A stretch of DNA of 64,000 nt from an uncultured Kiritimatiellota bacterium. Lineage in GTDB: Bacteria > Verrucomicrobiota > Kiritimatiellia > RFP12 > DVOR01. The notes beneath the pieces are model-generated. The model was not told the origin of the DNA and did no database searches. It saw only the letters and a program-made list of their open reading frames with translations. Shown one piece after another: positions 33,239-42,600 of this stretch (position 1 is its first letter; each line of letters begins with the position of its first letter). Location of the stretch: the NCBI GenBank assembly GCA_944391055.1, contig CALXSF010000008.1:1-64000 (forward strand), in the 5' to 3' direction. The translations under genes and the position numbers were made by a program.

Positions 33239-33268
33239 AGAATAGCACACGGTTGGTACCTACCGCAA
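33239..33268 (-). promoter_or_regulatory. Early leftward promoter with imperfect operator
   Basis: On the minus strand TTGCGG (33268-33263), an 18-base spacer and TATTCT (33244-33239). The spacer and -35 contain CGGTTGGTACCTACCG (plus strand, 33250-33265), an imperfect copy of the operator at 32852 and 32891, so the same regulator should act here. The divergent plus-strand gene at 33343 starts 75 bases away. Confidence 0.6.
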
Positions 33269-33342
33269 GAAAAATCTTTCACTATGATAGAATTGTTGTA
33301 GTTTGGTGAATAATTCTCAATTTGGTTAACACGAGGAAATCC

Positions 33343-34371
33343 ATGCGCATCTTTTCCCCAATAAAGCGTCCACCAGCCGGAAAAGTTTTTTTCACAATTA
33401 ACAAAATAAAAGAAGATGAACTAGAGAACTATTACATTGTTCTTGGCCCTTTCACTCCCGCCCTCTTTCGTATCTTTGAGCAACTTAAAAGCGCGCAAAG
33501 GCCCCACATCTCCACACTGCGCCACATGCTCTTCCAAGCCATAATGCAGTACCCCAAAGACCATTGTGCCATCCTGAAAGAATGGATGCCAACACAAATG
33601 CTCCTTTACGACGCCCCTCTCACAATAATAGACCCAACAACCATGAAAGAGCATAAACTGCTCCCATTTTCCCGAAGTCTGCGTAAGATCGGAAAAGAAG
33701 CCGTCATCTCAATCGACACATTTCCCGCAACAACCCTCGCCTACACTCCTTGCCCATTCACCTCCCTTTCCACATTTGAGCAAGAAGAACTTCTCCAAAA
33801 GTTCTTTCGCGATTACGCCACCATTCCTTTGAAATTGAAACAACAACGCGCGAAAACGTGGAAAGATGGTGCTTTCCTGTACCCTTTACCCAACGGAAAA
33901 CACCTTTTTCTTTACCCTAATAGTAAAGCGATCTTTCTTTACAAAAAGCAAGCCTTCGTCGGAGAAGAAGCTCTTGTAAAAGGATTACTAAATGCATCCT
34001 CCGACGCAAACAAACGAACATGGCAAACAAGCTGTGGATTATTGGGCGCAATGCTTTTTTCGATGCTCATTACCCCATCCTATGAATCACACTACCTCGT
34101 GAGATTGATCATCTCAGCCTTGTCAGTTCTCTTTTGCGTTTCCGCCATTCTTGGAGTGAAAGAGCTTATCACACGCCTCTTTCCCGACCACCGACCACGC
34201 TGCTTTCAGCTTTTAGCCATCCTTCAGGGCAAAAAAGACACACTCTACCATTATGACGTTTACCCCTCGCCACTTGCCACCATAACACTCTTCCTCATCG
34301 AGCACCTCCTCATCATTAGCCTAGTTTTCATTCCCCTTGTGGCCATTTTCATTACACCACACCTGCTTTAA
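33343..34371 (+). CDS. Cargo membrane protein of lower GC
   Basis: 342 residues from ATG 33343 (GAGG six bases upstream; an earlier in-frame ATG at 33322 is possible). The first 215 residues are soluble alpha/beta with Lys, Phe and Tyr (KVFFTINKIKEDELENYYIVLGPF). The C-terminal third has three membrane helices: about 230-247, 255-280 and 310-335. Base composition is clearly lower in GC than both sides and codon use differs, a sign of recent acquisition. It is divergent from the early operon, at the usual site for lysogenic-conversion genes. No family is recognised; an exclusion or defence role is only a guess. Confidence 0.7.
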   Translation: MRIFSPIKRPPAGKVFFTINKIKEDELENYYIVLGPFTPALFRIFEQLKSAQRPHISTLRHMLFQAIMQYPKDHCAILKEWMPTQMLLYDAPLTIIDPTTMKEHKLLPFSRSLRKIGKEAVISIDTFPATTLAYTPCPFTSLSTFEQEELLQKFFRDYATIPLKLKQQRAKTWKDGAFLYPLPNGKHLFLYPNSKAIFLYKKQAFVGEEALVKGLLNASSDANKRTWQTSCGLLGAMLFSMLITPSYESHYLVRLIISALSVLFCVSAILGVKELITRLFPDHRPRCFQLLAILQGKKDTLYHYDVYPSPLATITLFLIEHLLIISLVFIPLVAIFITPHLL

Positions 34372-34689
34372 AATTGGGCTTCTTTTCTAAACGCAAGCAT
34401 CCCCACATCACCCTCACACGGCGCCGGGCGCGTCATCCATCCCTACCGCCTCGGCGCGAACCCCCGCACCGGGCGCCTCCTCCTGCGCGCCTGGGAGGAA
34501 AGCCGCGACGGTCGGCCCACCGGCGGCTTCCGCACCTACGCCGTCGCCAAGATCGGGGTGCCCGCCCCCATCCCGGGCCGCGGGCCCATCGCCCTCTCGC
34601 CTCAGGCCCACGCCCCCGACAAAACCATCCCCGCCCCCATCGCCCAACGTACCCCGCCCAGCGCGCAAACGCATGAACGCAAGGACTAA
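34372..34689 (+). pseudogene. Fragment with WYL-domain-like C-terminus
   Basis: Directly after the stop of the cargo membrane protein, the same frame reads about 105 residues with no ATG. It includes HPYRLGANPRTGRLLLRAWE and GGFRTYAVAKIGV. That pattern resembles the C-terminal strand part of WYL-type regulators (a Pro-Tyr-x-x-Gly start, then a Gly-Trp/Phe-Arg-x-Tyr/Phe segment). GC content jumps back up at about 34410, marking a junction. No start and no upstream domain remain, so it is a remnant. The other plus-strand frame with an ATG is Arg/Pro-rich nonsense. Confidence 0.4.
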
Positions 34690-34691
34690 CC

Positions 34692-35051
34692 ATGATCACA
34701 TCACGAAATCCCTCCGTGACCGTTCAATTCACTGTTTATCCCCTGATACCAAGCGAGGATTTCAACGTCTCAGAGTTTGGGCAGGCACTGTTTTCCAAAG
34801 AGGAAACGATCTCACTGAAAAATGCCGCGACTGTATTGTCACTTTCCCAATATCTTTCTGCCCGAATGGGCGACTTGGTTAGGTCTGAACCAGAGTTGGC
34901 CAATCTTTCCCATTCTTCCATAGCGCCGGTGACATACAACGCCGCGCCCGGCCATGAACGTGACTTTCTCTCCTGCTCGGGACTGCAGCCCTTGCGGAAC
35001 GCCGACGGCGACGAATTCGTCATGCGCGTCCGCGTCTTGTCCGTCCAATGA
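34692..35051 (+). CDS. 119-residue cargo protein, unknown
   Basis: Starts two bases after the fragment. The sequence is balanced in composition: a strand VTVQFTVYPLIPSED, then a helix (SLKNAATVLSLSQYLSARMGDL) and a beta-rich C-terminus with Cys (DFLSCSGLQPL, DEFVMRVRVLSVQ). No family is recognised. AAGGA lies a few bases before the ATG. The balanced composition supports a real gene. The 369 bases after it (35052-35420) hold no gene apart from the promoter of the protease. Confidence 0.55.
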   Translation: MITSRNPSVTVQFTVYPLIPSEDFNVSEFGQALFSKEETISLKNAATVLSLSQYLSARMGDLVRSEPELANLSHSSIAPVTYNAAPGHERDFLSCSGLQPLRNADGDEFVMRVRVLSVQ

Positions 35052-35354
35052 AGCCGTGGCCCGCCGTCCATCGGGCCACGGGTGCGGGGAGCGTTCCCCT
35101 TATAAGGGCGAACCCCTTGGAAGAAGCGCGGCTTACACCTGCGCCCCAGGCTAGGCATACAACCGGCCCGGGGCCGCACAAATGAACCTTGCTAGGCATC
35201 ATGCCCAACGTCCCCGTCCCAAACGCCCTCAGCCAAATTGCCGAAGTGCATGCCTGAAATGCCAAATCCGGAAGCCTCTTCGTCAACAGCGCCCCCTAGT
35301 TCTACCCGCAAGCAAAATCTATCTTTCAACATGACAGAATGTAATGTGCCAATG

Positions 35355-35363
35355 TGGTATACT
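35355..35363 (+). promoter_or_regulatory. Extended -10 promoter of the serine protease pair
   Basis: TGGTATACT (35355-35363) is an extended -10 with the TGN element, 57 bases before the ATG. No -35 of good match is seen at the right distance, as usual for extended -10 promoters. Confidence 0.5.
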
Positions 35364-35420
35364 TTGGCTAAAAGAAAGTTGAATTCGTTGCCTTAAGTGA
35401 GCCCGTCAAGAGAGGTAGTC

Positions 35421-36266
35421 ATGCCAATCAATCTTTTTGACCTTGCGAGGGAAAAGCTCGCGCAATTCACGCCCAAGATTGAACAATCCTTTAATGCGGA
35501 TTTGATGTGGTTCAAGGGCCCTATCGATGGGGTTGCCGTAAATCGATTCATTAACGCCACCCAAGGGCTAAGAACACAGCCTCACTCTGAAAACGCGAAA
35601 AAGGATACGCTCGCCCTCGTGCTTACAACAGAGGGTGGCGTCGTCACGGATGCGGAGCGCATCATCCGTTTTGTGCGGGCGCGCTATACGACCCTCAAAA
35701 TTATTGTGCTGAACCATGCCATGTCAGCCGGAACCATCATGGCAATGGCGGCAGATGAAATTTACATGACAGAGATTTCGGCGCTTGGTCCAATCGATCC
35801 GCAAGTTCCCGTCGACGGCAAGCTCGTTCCCGCGCTTGGCATCCTCGACAAATACAACCAGATTGTCAGAGAAACCAGCCCTACAAAAACGAACCCAAAT
35901 CCTCGGGGCGTCTCTCCTGCGGAAATTGACCTTATTCGGCGCTACGGGGGACTTGGAACATTTTCTCTGTTTGAACAGGCGGCAGAACTCTCCAAGGAGC
36001 TTGCCCGAACATGGCTTGAAACCTATCAACTTCTTCCCCAAAAGGATTGTGCCAAAGAGATTGTCAACAAGCTTTGCGATAACAATCTTTGGCATACACA
36101 TGGACGGCCACTAACTCCGGATGTGTTGCGAAAAGATCTTGGCATTCCTATCAAGGATATCCCAAGCGACATCCTGGGGCACTTGGTCGACTATCATCTT
36201 CTCCTACTTGAGGTCGGTGAGCGTTACAACTTGTCTCACCTTCTTCATACACGGTACTTTTTCTAA
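35421..36266 (+). CDS. SDH-type (ClpP/crotonase-fold) serine protease
   Basis: 281 residues. Motifs of the serine dehydrogenase proteinase family: LALVLTTEGGVVTDAERI, then KIIVLNHAMSAGTIMAMAADEIYM with the catalytic Ser102 in the Ala-Met-Ser-Ala-Gly turn, and ALGPIDPQV. These proteins are membrane-associated or soluble relatives of SppA and ClpP. ATG 35421 is chosen because GAGAGG lies before it. An in-frame start at 35397 has none. It is a cargo gene on the plus strand with its own promoter, followed by a small partner gene and a terminator. Similar genes are often found near defence genes, but a substrate is unknown. Confidence 0.8.
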   Translation: MPINLFDLAREKLAQFTPKIEQSFNADLMWFKGPIDGVAVNRFINATQGLRTQPHSENAKKDTLALVLTTEGGVVTDAERIIRFVRARYTTLKIIVLNHAMSAGTIMAMAADEIYMTEISALGPIDPQVPVDGKLVPALGILDKYNQIVRETSPTKTNPNPRGVSPAEIDLIRRYGGLGTFSLFEQAAELSKELARTWLETYQLLPQKDCAKEIVNKLCDNNLWHTHGRPLTPDVLRKDLGIPIKDIPSDILGHLVDYHLLLLEVGERYNLSHLLHTRYFF

Positions 36267-36289
36267 GGTTGAATTGAAAGGAGCCCACC

Positions 36290-36508
36290 ATGAGAAACAT
36301 CCGTTCCGCTCGTGAGAAGCTAGGAAATACCTTGGATGAGGCTTGTAGGCGTTACGTCCCGCCTAGGCTCCCTCCTTATCAAACTCCGAAAGAACCTACG
36401 CTTGAAGAGATCAATAGGCGTCTCAATCGAGAGCAAGCCTTTGAGCAACTCCTCAAAGGGAAGCGTTCTAATCTTGTAGACACCTATTTCCCCGTCTATC
36501 ACGCGTGA
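36290..36508 (+). CDS. Small partner of the serine protease
   Basis: 72 residues. GGAG lies six bases before ATG 36290, 24 bases after the protease stop. Basic and helical: REKLGNTLDEACRRYVPPRL, a Pro-rich middle (LPPYQTPKEPTLEEI), then a helix with RLNREQAFEQLLKGKRSN. It may be an adaptor or a substrate of the protease. A strong terminator follows at 36563. Confidence 0.65.
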   Translation: MRNIRSAREKLGNTLDEACRRYVPPRLPPYQTPKEPTLEEINRRLNREQAFEQLLKGKRSNLVDTYFPVYHA

Positions 36509-36562
36509 CATAGAGAACGAGAAATGCCCCTCGGACAAGTCGGGCGTTATATTTCTCTCCCG

Positions 36563-36590
36563 GCCCCGCCCACGGCGGGGCTTTGGTTTT
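36563..36590 (+). terminator. Terminator after the protease pair
   Basis: Perfect stem GCCCCGCC (36563-36570) and GGCGGGGC (36574-36581), a 3-base loop, then TTTGGTTTT. It ends the plus-strand cargo block and lies about 20 bases before the convergent stop of the giant gene. Confidence 0.8.
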
Positions 36591-36609
36591 CCGTGCCGCC
36601 TCCGCCTCC

Positions 36610-39600
36610 TCACCTGCCGTTCACCCAGCGCGCCGCCCTCATCCGCTCCTCCGGGTCCCGGATGCCCTCCACCACCTCCAGCGCCCGCCCCTTCGGCCCC
36701 AGCGCACGGTCGAACCACGCGCGCCGCACAGTGTCCTGCATGTAGCCCACGGCGTCGGGGTCCTTCCACACCTCGTCCCCCGTCGGCTCGCCGCGCAGCA
36801 TCCGCTCCGCGGCCTCGCGCCCGACCAGGCGCGAGGCCGCCCGCCCCTGCTCCGAGAGCGCGGCGTGCTGCAGCGCCGTCTGCCGCAGGCCCTCCGTGTC
36901 GAACGACCCCAGGCGCATCAGCGCGGGCCCCACCAAGGGCAGCCCGAACAACGCCCGCAGCGCCCGCATGTCCTCCGGCGCCTCCCCCTCCGCCGTGCGC
37001 CGCAGGCGGAGGGCCCCCACCAGCGGGGAGGCGTTCCAAAGCTCGCGCGCCACGCTCTTGGCCAGGAACCTCGGCGCCTTCCAGCGCGCCTTCATCTCGT
37101 CCTCGTCGTACATCGTCGCCTGCCGGTAGCTCTGCCACACGTTCGCGCCGAAAAGGTAGGGCCCCGCCCATGCCCCGAGGAAGGCGAGCGCCGAGCCCTG
37201 CCCCGACGGGTCGAAGAGCGCCTGGTCCCCCAACGCCCGCGCCACGTCCGCCCAATTCCGCGCCGGGCTCGGCGAGGCCAGCCCCAGCTGGTTCCACAGG
37301 GCGAGCGTCGCCATGTCCGCAATCCGCGCCTCGTCCGGGATGGGGATCTTCAACGAGAAGGTCGCCGTCCCCGCCGCGTTCATCCACAGCGGCACCACGC
37401 GGAAGTTCTCCTGGACGTAAGGGCTCACGTTCCGCAGCGCCGCCTGCTGCCACAGGAGCGCCCGATACAGCTCGCCCGCCGCCGACCCGTTGGCCATCGC
37501 CTCCCGCGCCTCCTCCTCGTCCCCGTCGAAGAAGGCCCACAGCGCCGCGCTCGTCAGCGCCCCGCCGCTCAGCAGCAGCGAGACCAGCCGCGGCGCCATG
37601 GCGTGGGCGATCATCTTCCCCGTCCAATCCCCCGGCGCCTCCCTCGCCGCCCTCGCCGTCCGCAGCAGCCCCTCCTTGCGCGCGTTCCAGAACGGGCTCG
37701 CGAACATCTCCACCAGGTTCGCCGCCATCCCCTTCGCCGAGAAGTCGGGGTCCCCCGCCCGGTCCGCGGCCTTCAGCGCGATCGCCTTCCGGCCCCGCGC
37801 GTCATAGCCCCGCGCCCCCGCCGCTTGGTCGTGCAGGAAGCAATACCCCGCCAACTTCACCGTCATGCTCTCCAGCTCGTTGATGTAGCCCGCCGTCTCC
37901 CAATAGGCCGTCAGCGGCCTCGCCGCCAGGCGCCCCGCCGCCCTCGCCAACGCCTTGGGTGAGCGCAGCGCCTCCCGCGCGCGCTCGCCGAGGGTCTCGC
38001 GCTCGTACCGCAGGCGATACCTGTCGAAGAGCCGCCCCAGGTCGGAGGTCTGGTAATCGTCCCGCCGCGTCTGGTTCATCGTCAGCAGCACCCCGTCCTC
38101 CAGCGCGTGCCGCGCCATCGTCGCGCAATACTCCAGCTCGCGCGCCTTCGCCTCATTGCCCGCCGCGCGGGCGCGTGCCGCCGCCTCCAGCGTCCCCTCG
38201 AAGTCCATGTTCTGGATGATCCGCGCGATCTTGTTCCCGAAGCTCGTCCAATACTCCACCGTGCCCCGGCCGAAGATCAGCCGACCCACCGGGTTCTCCC
38301 CGATCGCGCGCATCACGTGCGGCGGGATGGCCTGCGCCGCCAGCGTCGCCCACGCGCCCGCGTCCGCGAGCCCCTTCACGGCCTTCAGCGGCCCCACGCC
38401 CGGGATGAGCGCGCCCACGTTCAGCGCCGTCAGCCAATACAACGGGCTGCGCCGCAGCCCCTTGATGTTCTGCGACAGGCTGTTCAGGTCGCGCGGCAGC
38501 GCCGTCAGCGCGAACGTCGGCGCGTTGGTCGTGTAGCTTGCGTTCAGGAAGCGCGTCAGCCTCGTCAGCATCGGGACCGTCAGCGAGGACGCGTTGAAGG
38601 CGTCCGCCACCGGCCGCGGCACCCGCACCGCCCGTCGCGCCCCGCCCTCCATGAACTCCAGCGTCCCGAAGCGCCGGTTCTCCACCCGCCGATCCCCCGG
38701 CCCCAGCACCTTGAAGCCCGGGTACGCGTGCCCCTCCAGCGCGTGCGCCAGGCGCATCACCGCCGCGTTCTTGTTGGCCGCCTCCAGGATCTCCACCGCC
38801 GTCTGCGCCGTCGCGGAGACCGGGTCCTTCGTCGGCCGGAAGCTTCCCTCCAGCCGATGCACCGCCCAGCCCACGCCGCTGCGCCCCCCGCCCGCCGTCA
38901 GCCCGCGCACCTCCTGCAGCGCGACGTCCAGCGGGTCCTCCTGCCCCGGGCGCTCCCGCGCGAAGAGCGCCTTCTGCCCCAGCCAGCGCTCCACCTCCTC
39001 CGGGTCCTGGCCGTGGCGCATCGTGATGTAATGCTTGTTCCGCTCCATCATCGCGATCGTCTTCTCGCCCAGCATCGCCCGCACGTCCGCGTTGTTGATC
39101 ACGTGCTGCTCGTAGAGCGCGCGGAAGACGTTGGCCAGGCGCCGGATGTCCCTCATCCGCGCCAACCCCTTCGTCCGCGCCATCTCGTTCAGCAGCCCCC
39201 GCGCCCGCGGCGGGTCGATGCCATAGGCCGTCGCCCGCCCCCCGAGCTCGATCACGCGCTGCAGATGCAGATACAGCGCCAGCTCCCGCATCCCCACCCC
39301 CAGCCGCTCCGACGCCCGGAACACCTTCCCGTGCAGGTCCGCCAGGAAGAGCTTGCTCGTCCCGTATTGGTGCGTGTAGAGATTCTTCCGGAAACGGATG
39401 TCCAGCAGCTCCTCGTCCAGCTCCGCCACGCGCGCGTCGTGGTCCTCCCGCGTGATGTTCCCCGCCCGCAGATCCGCCGCCAGGCGCCGCCGCACCGCCT
39501 CCTGGGAGCGCTCCGCCACCATCACCATCGGCGCGTGCCGGTCCAGCCACGTCCGCGCCGCCTCCATCCTTCGGTCAAAGGGCGTCGGCTCCGTGACCGC

Positions 39601-42600
39601 CGCCGCCAGGCGCCGCTCCTCGGCCTCCGCCGCGGCCGCCCAGCCGCGCTCCAGGCGATCCACCAGATCCTTCCCGTCGCGCCCCTCCTCGATCGCCCGC
39701 TGCGTCGCCGCCCACGCCTCGAACGCCTTGGGGTGGCGCTTCATCCCCTCCAGCATCGCCGCGTAAAACCGCGGCGCCCGCCGCCGCACCGCGCCGGGGT
39801 CAAGGAAGAGCGCGGCCCCCATCTCCGCGTACGCCTCGTGCGCCTGCGCGAAATGCGCCTCGTCGAAGCCCACCCCGCGCCACCAGCGGATGAAGTCCCC
39901 CGCCTCCGCCATCAGCTCCCCGTCCGAGGCGAACGCCTCCTCCGGCAGGCTCTTCGCGAACGAGCCCTTCAGGTTCGCCAAATGCCCCAGCAGGTTCCCA
40001 TGCCCGCGCACGCCGACCCCGTCCGAGGCGTCGATCAGGTGCCACAGCTCATGCGCCATCACCTTCGCCCCCGCGCCCGTGTGCAGCCCCGCGCGGACGC
40101 GCGCGGCCACCAGTCCGCGCAGCACCTCCCCAAGGCGCGCCTCCGAGAAGCGCCGCTCATGGTCGATCGTCCCGCGCGTCTGCGCCGCGCACCACGCCGG
40201 GTCCTCGTTCCGGAACAGCCCCCGCGCGCGCAGCCGGTCGTGCAGCGTCTGCCGGTCGCTCGCGTCCAGAAGCCCGAAGAGCTGCGCCCGCACCATCACG
40301 TCCTGCGTCTTCGGGTCAAACCACCCCAGCGCCGTCCGCGGCCCACGGTCCCGCCGCGCCACCACCTTCGGGAACTTCCCCGCCAGTTGGCGGTAAAGCG
40401 CCACCACGTGGTCCAGCCGGAGCGGCAGCGCCGAGGCGTCCGCCGCCGGGCTCCCCGCCACCGGCACGCGCCCCCCGTTCGGATACACCGTCACCTCCAG
40501 CGGGCTCCGCGGCAGCGCGTTCGCCTCCACCCCCTCCGGCACGGGCGGCGGGTCCTCCGCCGTCGGGAAGGCCGCTTGACGGAGCGCATCCGATTGTGCT
40601 ACGCTCGCCTCGTCATTTGGAGGGACCGCCATGGCATTCTTTATCAGCGACAAACTCGGCATCGCATACGAATCCTGCGAAGGCGGCTTGGCCAAGTGGA
40701 GCTCCGAGGACAAGGACTTCACGAGGTCGATGTCCCGCGCGGAGAGCCGGGAGGCGATATTTGCGCCCGCCAAGCGCGTCACCGAGGACGAGGCCCGCGC
40801 CTTCATGCTCTCGAAGGCCGCCGCGTCCGGCGCGTCCGGCCCCCGCGCATAGAGCGCGTTCGAGAGTTCGTCGATCGCGTCCAAGGCCTCGTTGACGTCC
40901 GCGTCGCCGAGGTCTTTGTATTTGTCCAACACCCGTTGGATCTCATACACCAAGTGCCCGCCGCGGCTGTGTTTGGCCTCGTCCATGTACTCCGACACCA
41001 GGATCACCTCGCCGAGGCCCCCGTTCGGGAAGCGCACCGACACCTTGATGTCCCCGTAGCCCACGTCGTCGTCGCCCATCCGGAGCTTCTTCACCCGCGC
41101 GACGCCCGCCCCTTCCGGCAACGCCTTTTTCAGCGCCTTCAGCGCCTCCCCGAAATCCGCGCCGTCCGGCAGGACGATCGTCCCGCCCGCGAGGTCCGCC
41201 AGGCGCGAGGCGTCCCCGCCGTAGTCGTTGGCCACCTTCTCCGCCGCGCGCGCGATCCCCTTCGGCCCCGTGCGCATCCGCGCACGGCCCCCCGCCGCCC
41301 GCGCCGCGGTCTCCACCGCCGCCGCCAGGCGCGGCGCGTTCGCCTCCGCCTGGCGGTACGCCTTCTCCAGCGCCAAGGCCGGCTCCAACCCGTCCAGCCC
41401 CCGCGCGCGCAACGCCCCGTCCCCGCCGGGGCCCACGTTCGCGAGCGCCAACGCCGAGTTCCCCAGCCACGTCCCCGTGTCCCGCCCCACCACGCGCGCC
41501 ACCACCTCGCACCCGCCCATCGCCCCCATCGCCAGGGAGGAGGCGTTCCCGTCCACCACCGTGTACGTCCCGTCCGCGTTCGCCGCCACGTCCACCGGCG
41601 CGCGCCGGGCCATCTCGCCGCGCGAGGCCAGGCGCATCCGCCGCGCCGCCTCCCGCACGCTTGCCTCCGGCTCCTCCCGCCCAGGGCGCAGCAGGAACAG
41701 CGGCACGCGCACGCTCCCCTCCCGCTCCGCGAAGAACCGCTCCGCCGGGGCCTTGGCCACGCGCCGGTTGTGCGCCATCACCTCGCCGAGGCCCTCCGCG
41801 CCGACCGCCCGCGCGTCCTCCGGCGTCAGCGCCACCTGCGCCCGCCCCGCCTGCCCCAACGCGCCGCGCAGCAGCGCCCTCGGCGCCCCGCTCCCCGCGA
41901 GCCCCGAGACCCAAAGCGTCCCGTCCCCCGCCTCCAGCGCCGCCGTCTTGCCCCCCGGCAGCCCCACCATGAACCGCCCCGGCCCCGCCCCCGGGACCGT
42001 CCGCGCCCTCATGCCTTTGGGCGCGGGCGAGAGCAGTATGTCGTCCGTCCCCGGGTCGAACGCCCCCGAGTTGTCCGTCGCCGACTTGATGGCCCTCGGA
42101 TCAAAGACGCCATACTCCGTCTCCATCCCCTCCTCCCGCTCGACCGTCCCGTCGTAGCCCTCCCGAATCAACGCGTCCCGGACGACCCGCCCTTCCCCTT
42201 TCGCCGATGGCTTCCCCTCCCTCGGGTTGCGGAGATTCAGGAACGCCGCCACCACGCGCTCCCCCATCCCCTCCCAATCCTCCGTCCCGGAGGAGAAATA
42301 CGCCGCGGGCAGGTCCATGCTCTGGCGCGCCATGCCAATGTCGAACGCGCGGAACGCCGCGTCCGTCCGGTGGTACACCACCTTCGGCTCGCCGTTCTCG
42401 TCCAACACCTTGCTCGCGTTCGCCGGGTCGTTCTCCCAGTCCCCGAACCACGCCTTGAAGGAAGGCGTTCGCACCTGCAGCCACTGCCGCTCGCCCAGGT
42501 TCGTCGGCCGCCCGTTCGGCGCCTTCATCCACCCGGCCTTCATCCTGCCGTCCGGCCCCGTGAACGCCCGCCTCACCGCCGCCGCCTCGTCGTGCTCGAA

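Noticed and set aside
34374..34676. Plus-strand gene starting MGFFSKRK
   Set aside because: The product is Arg/Pro/His-rich nonsense, while another frame of the same stretch reads a WYL-like fragment.
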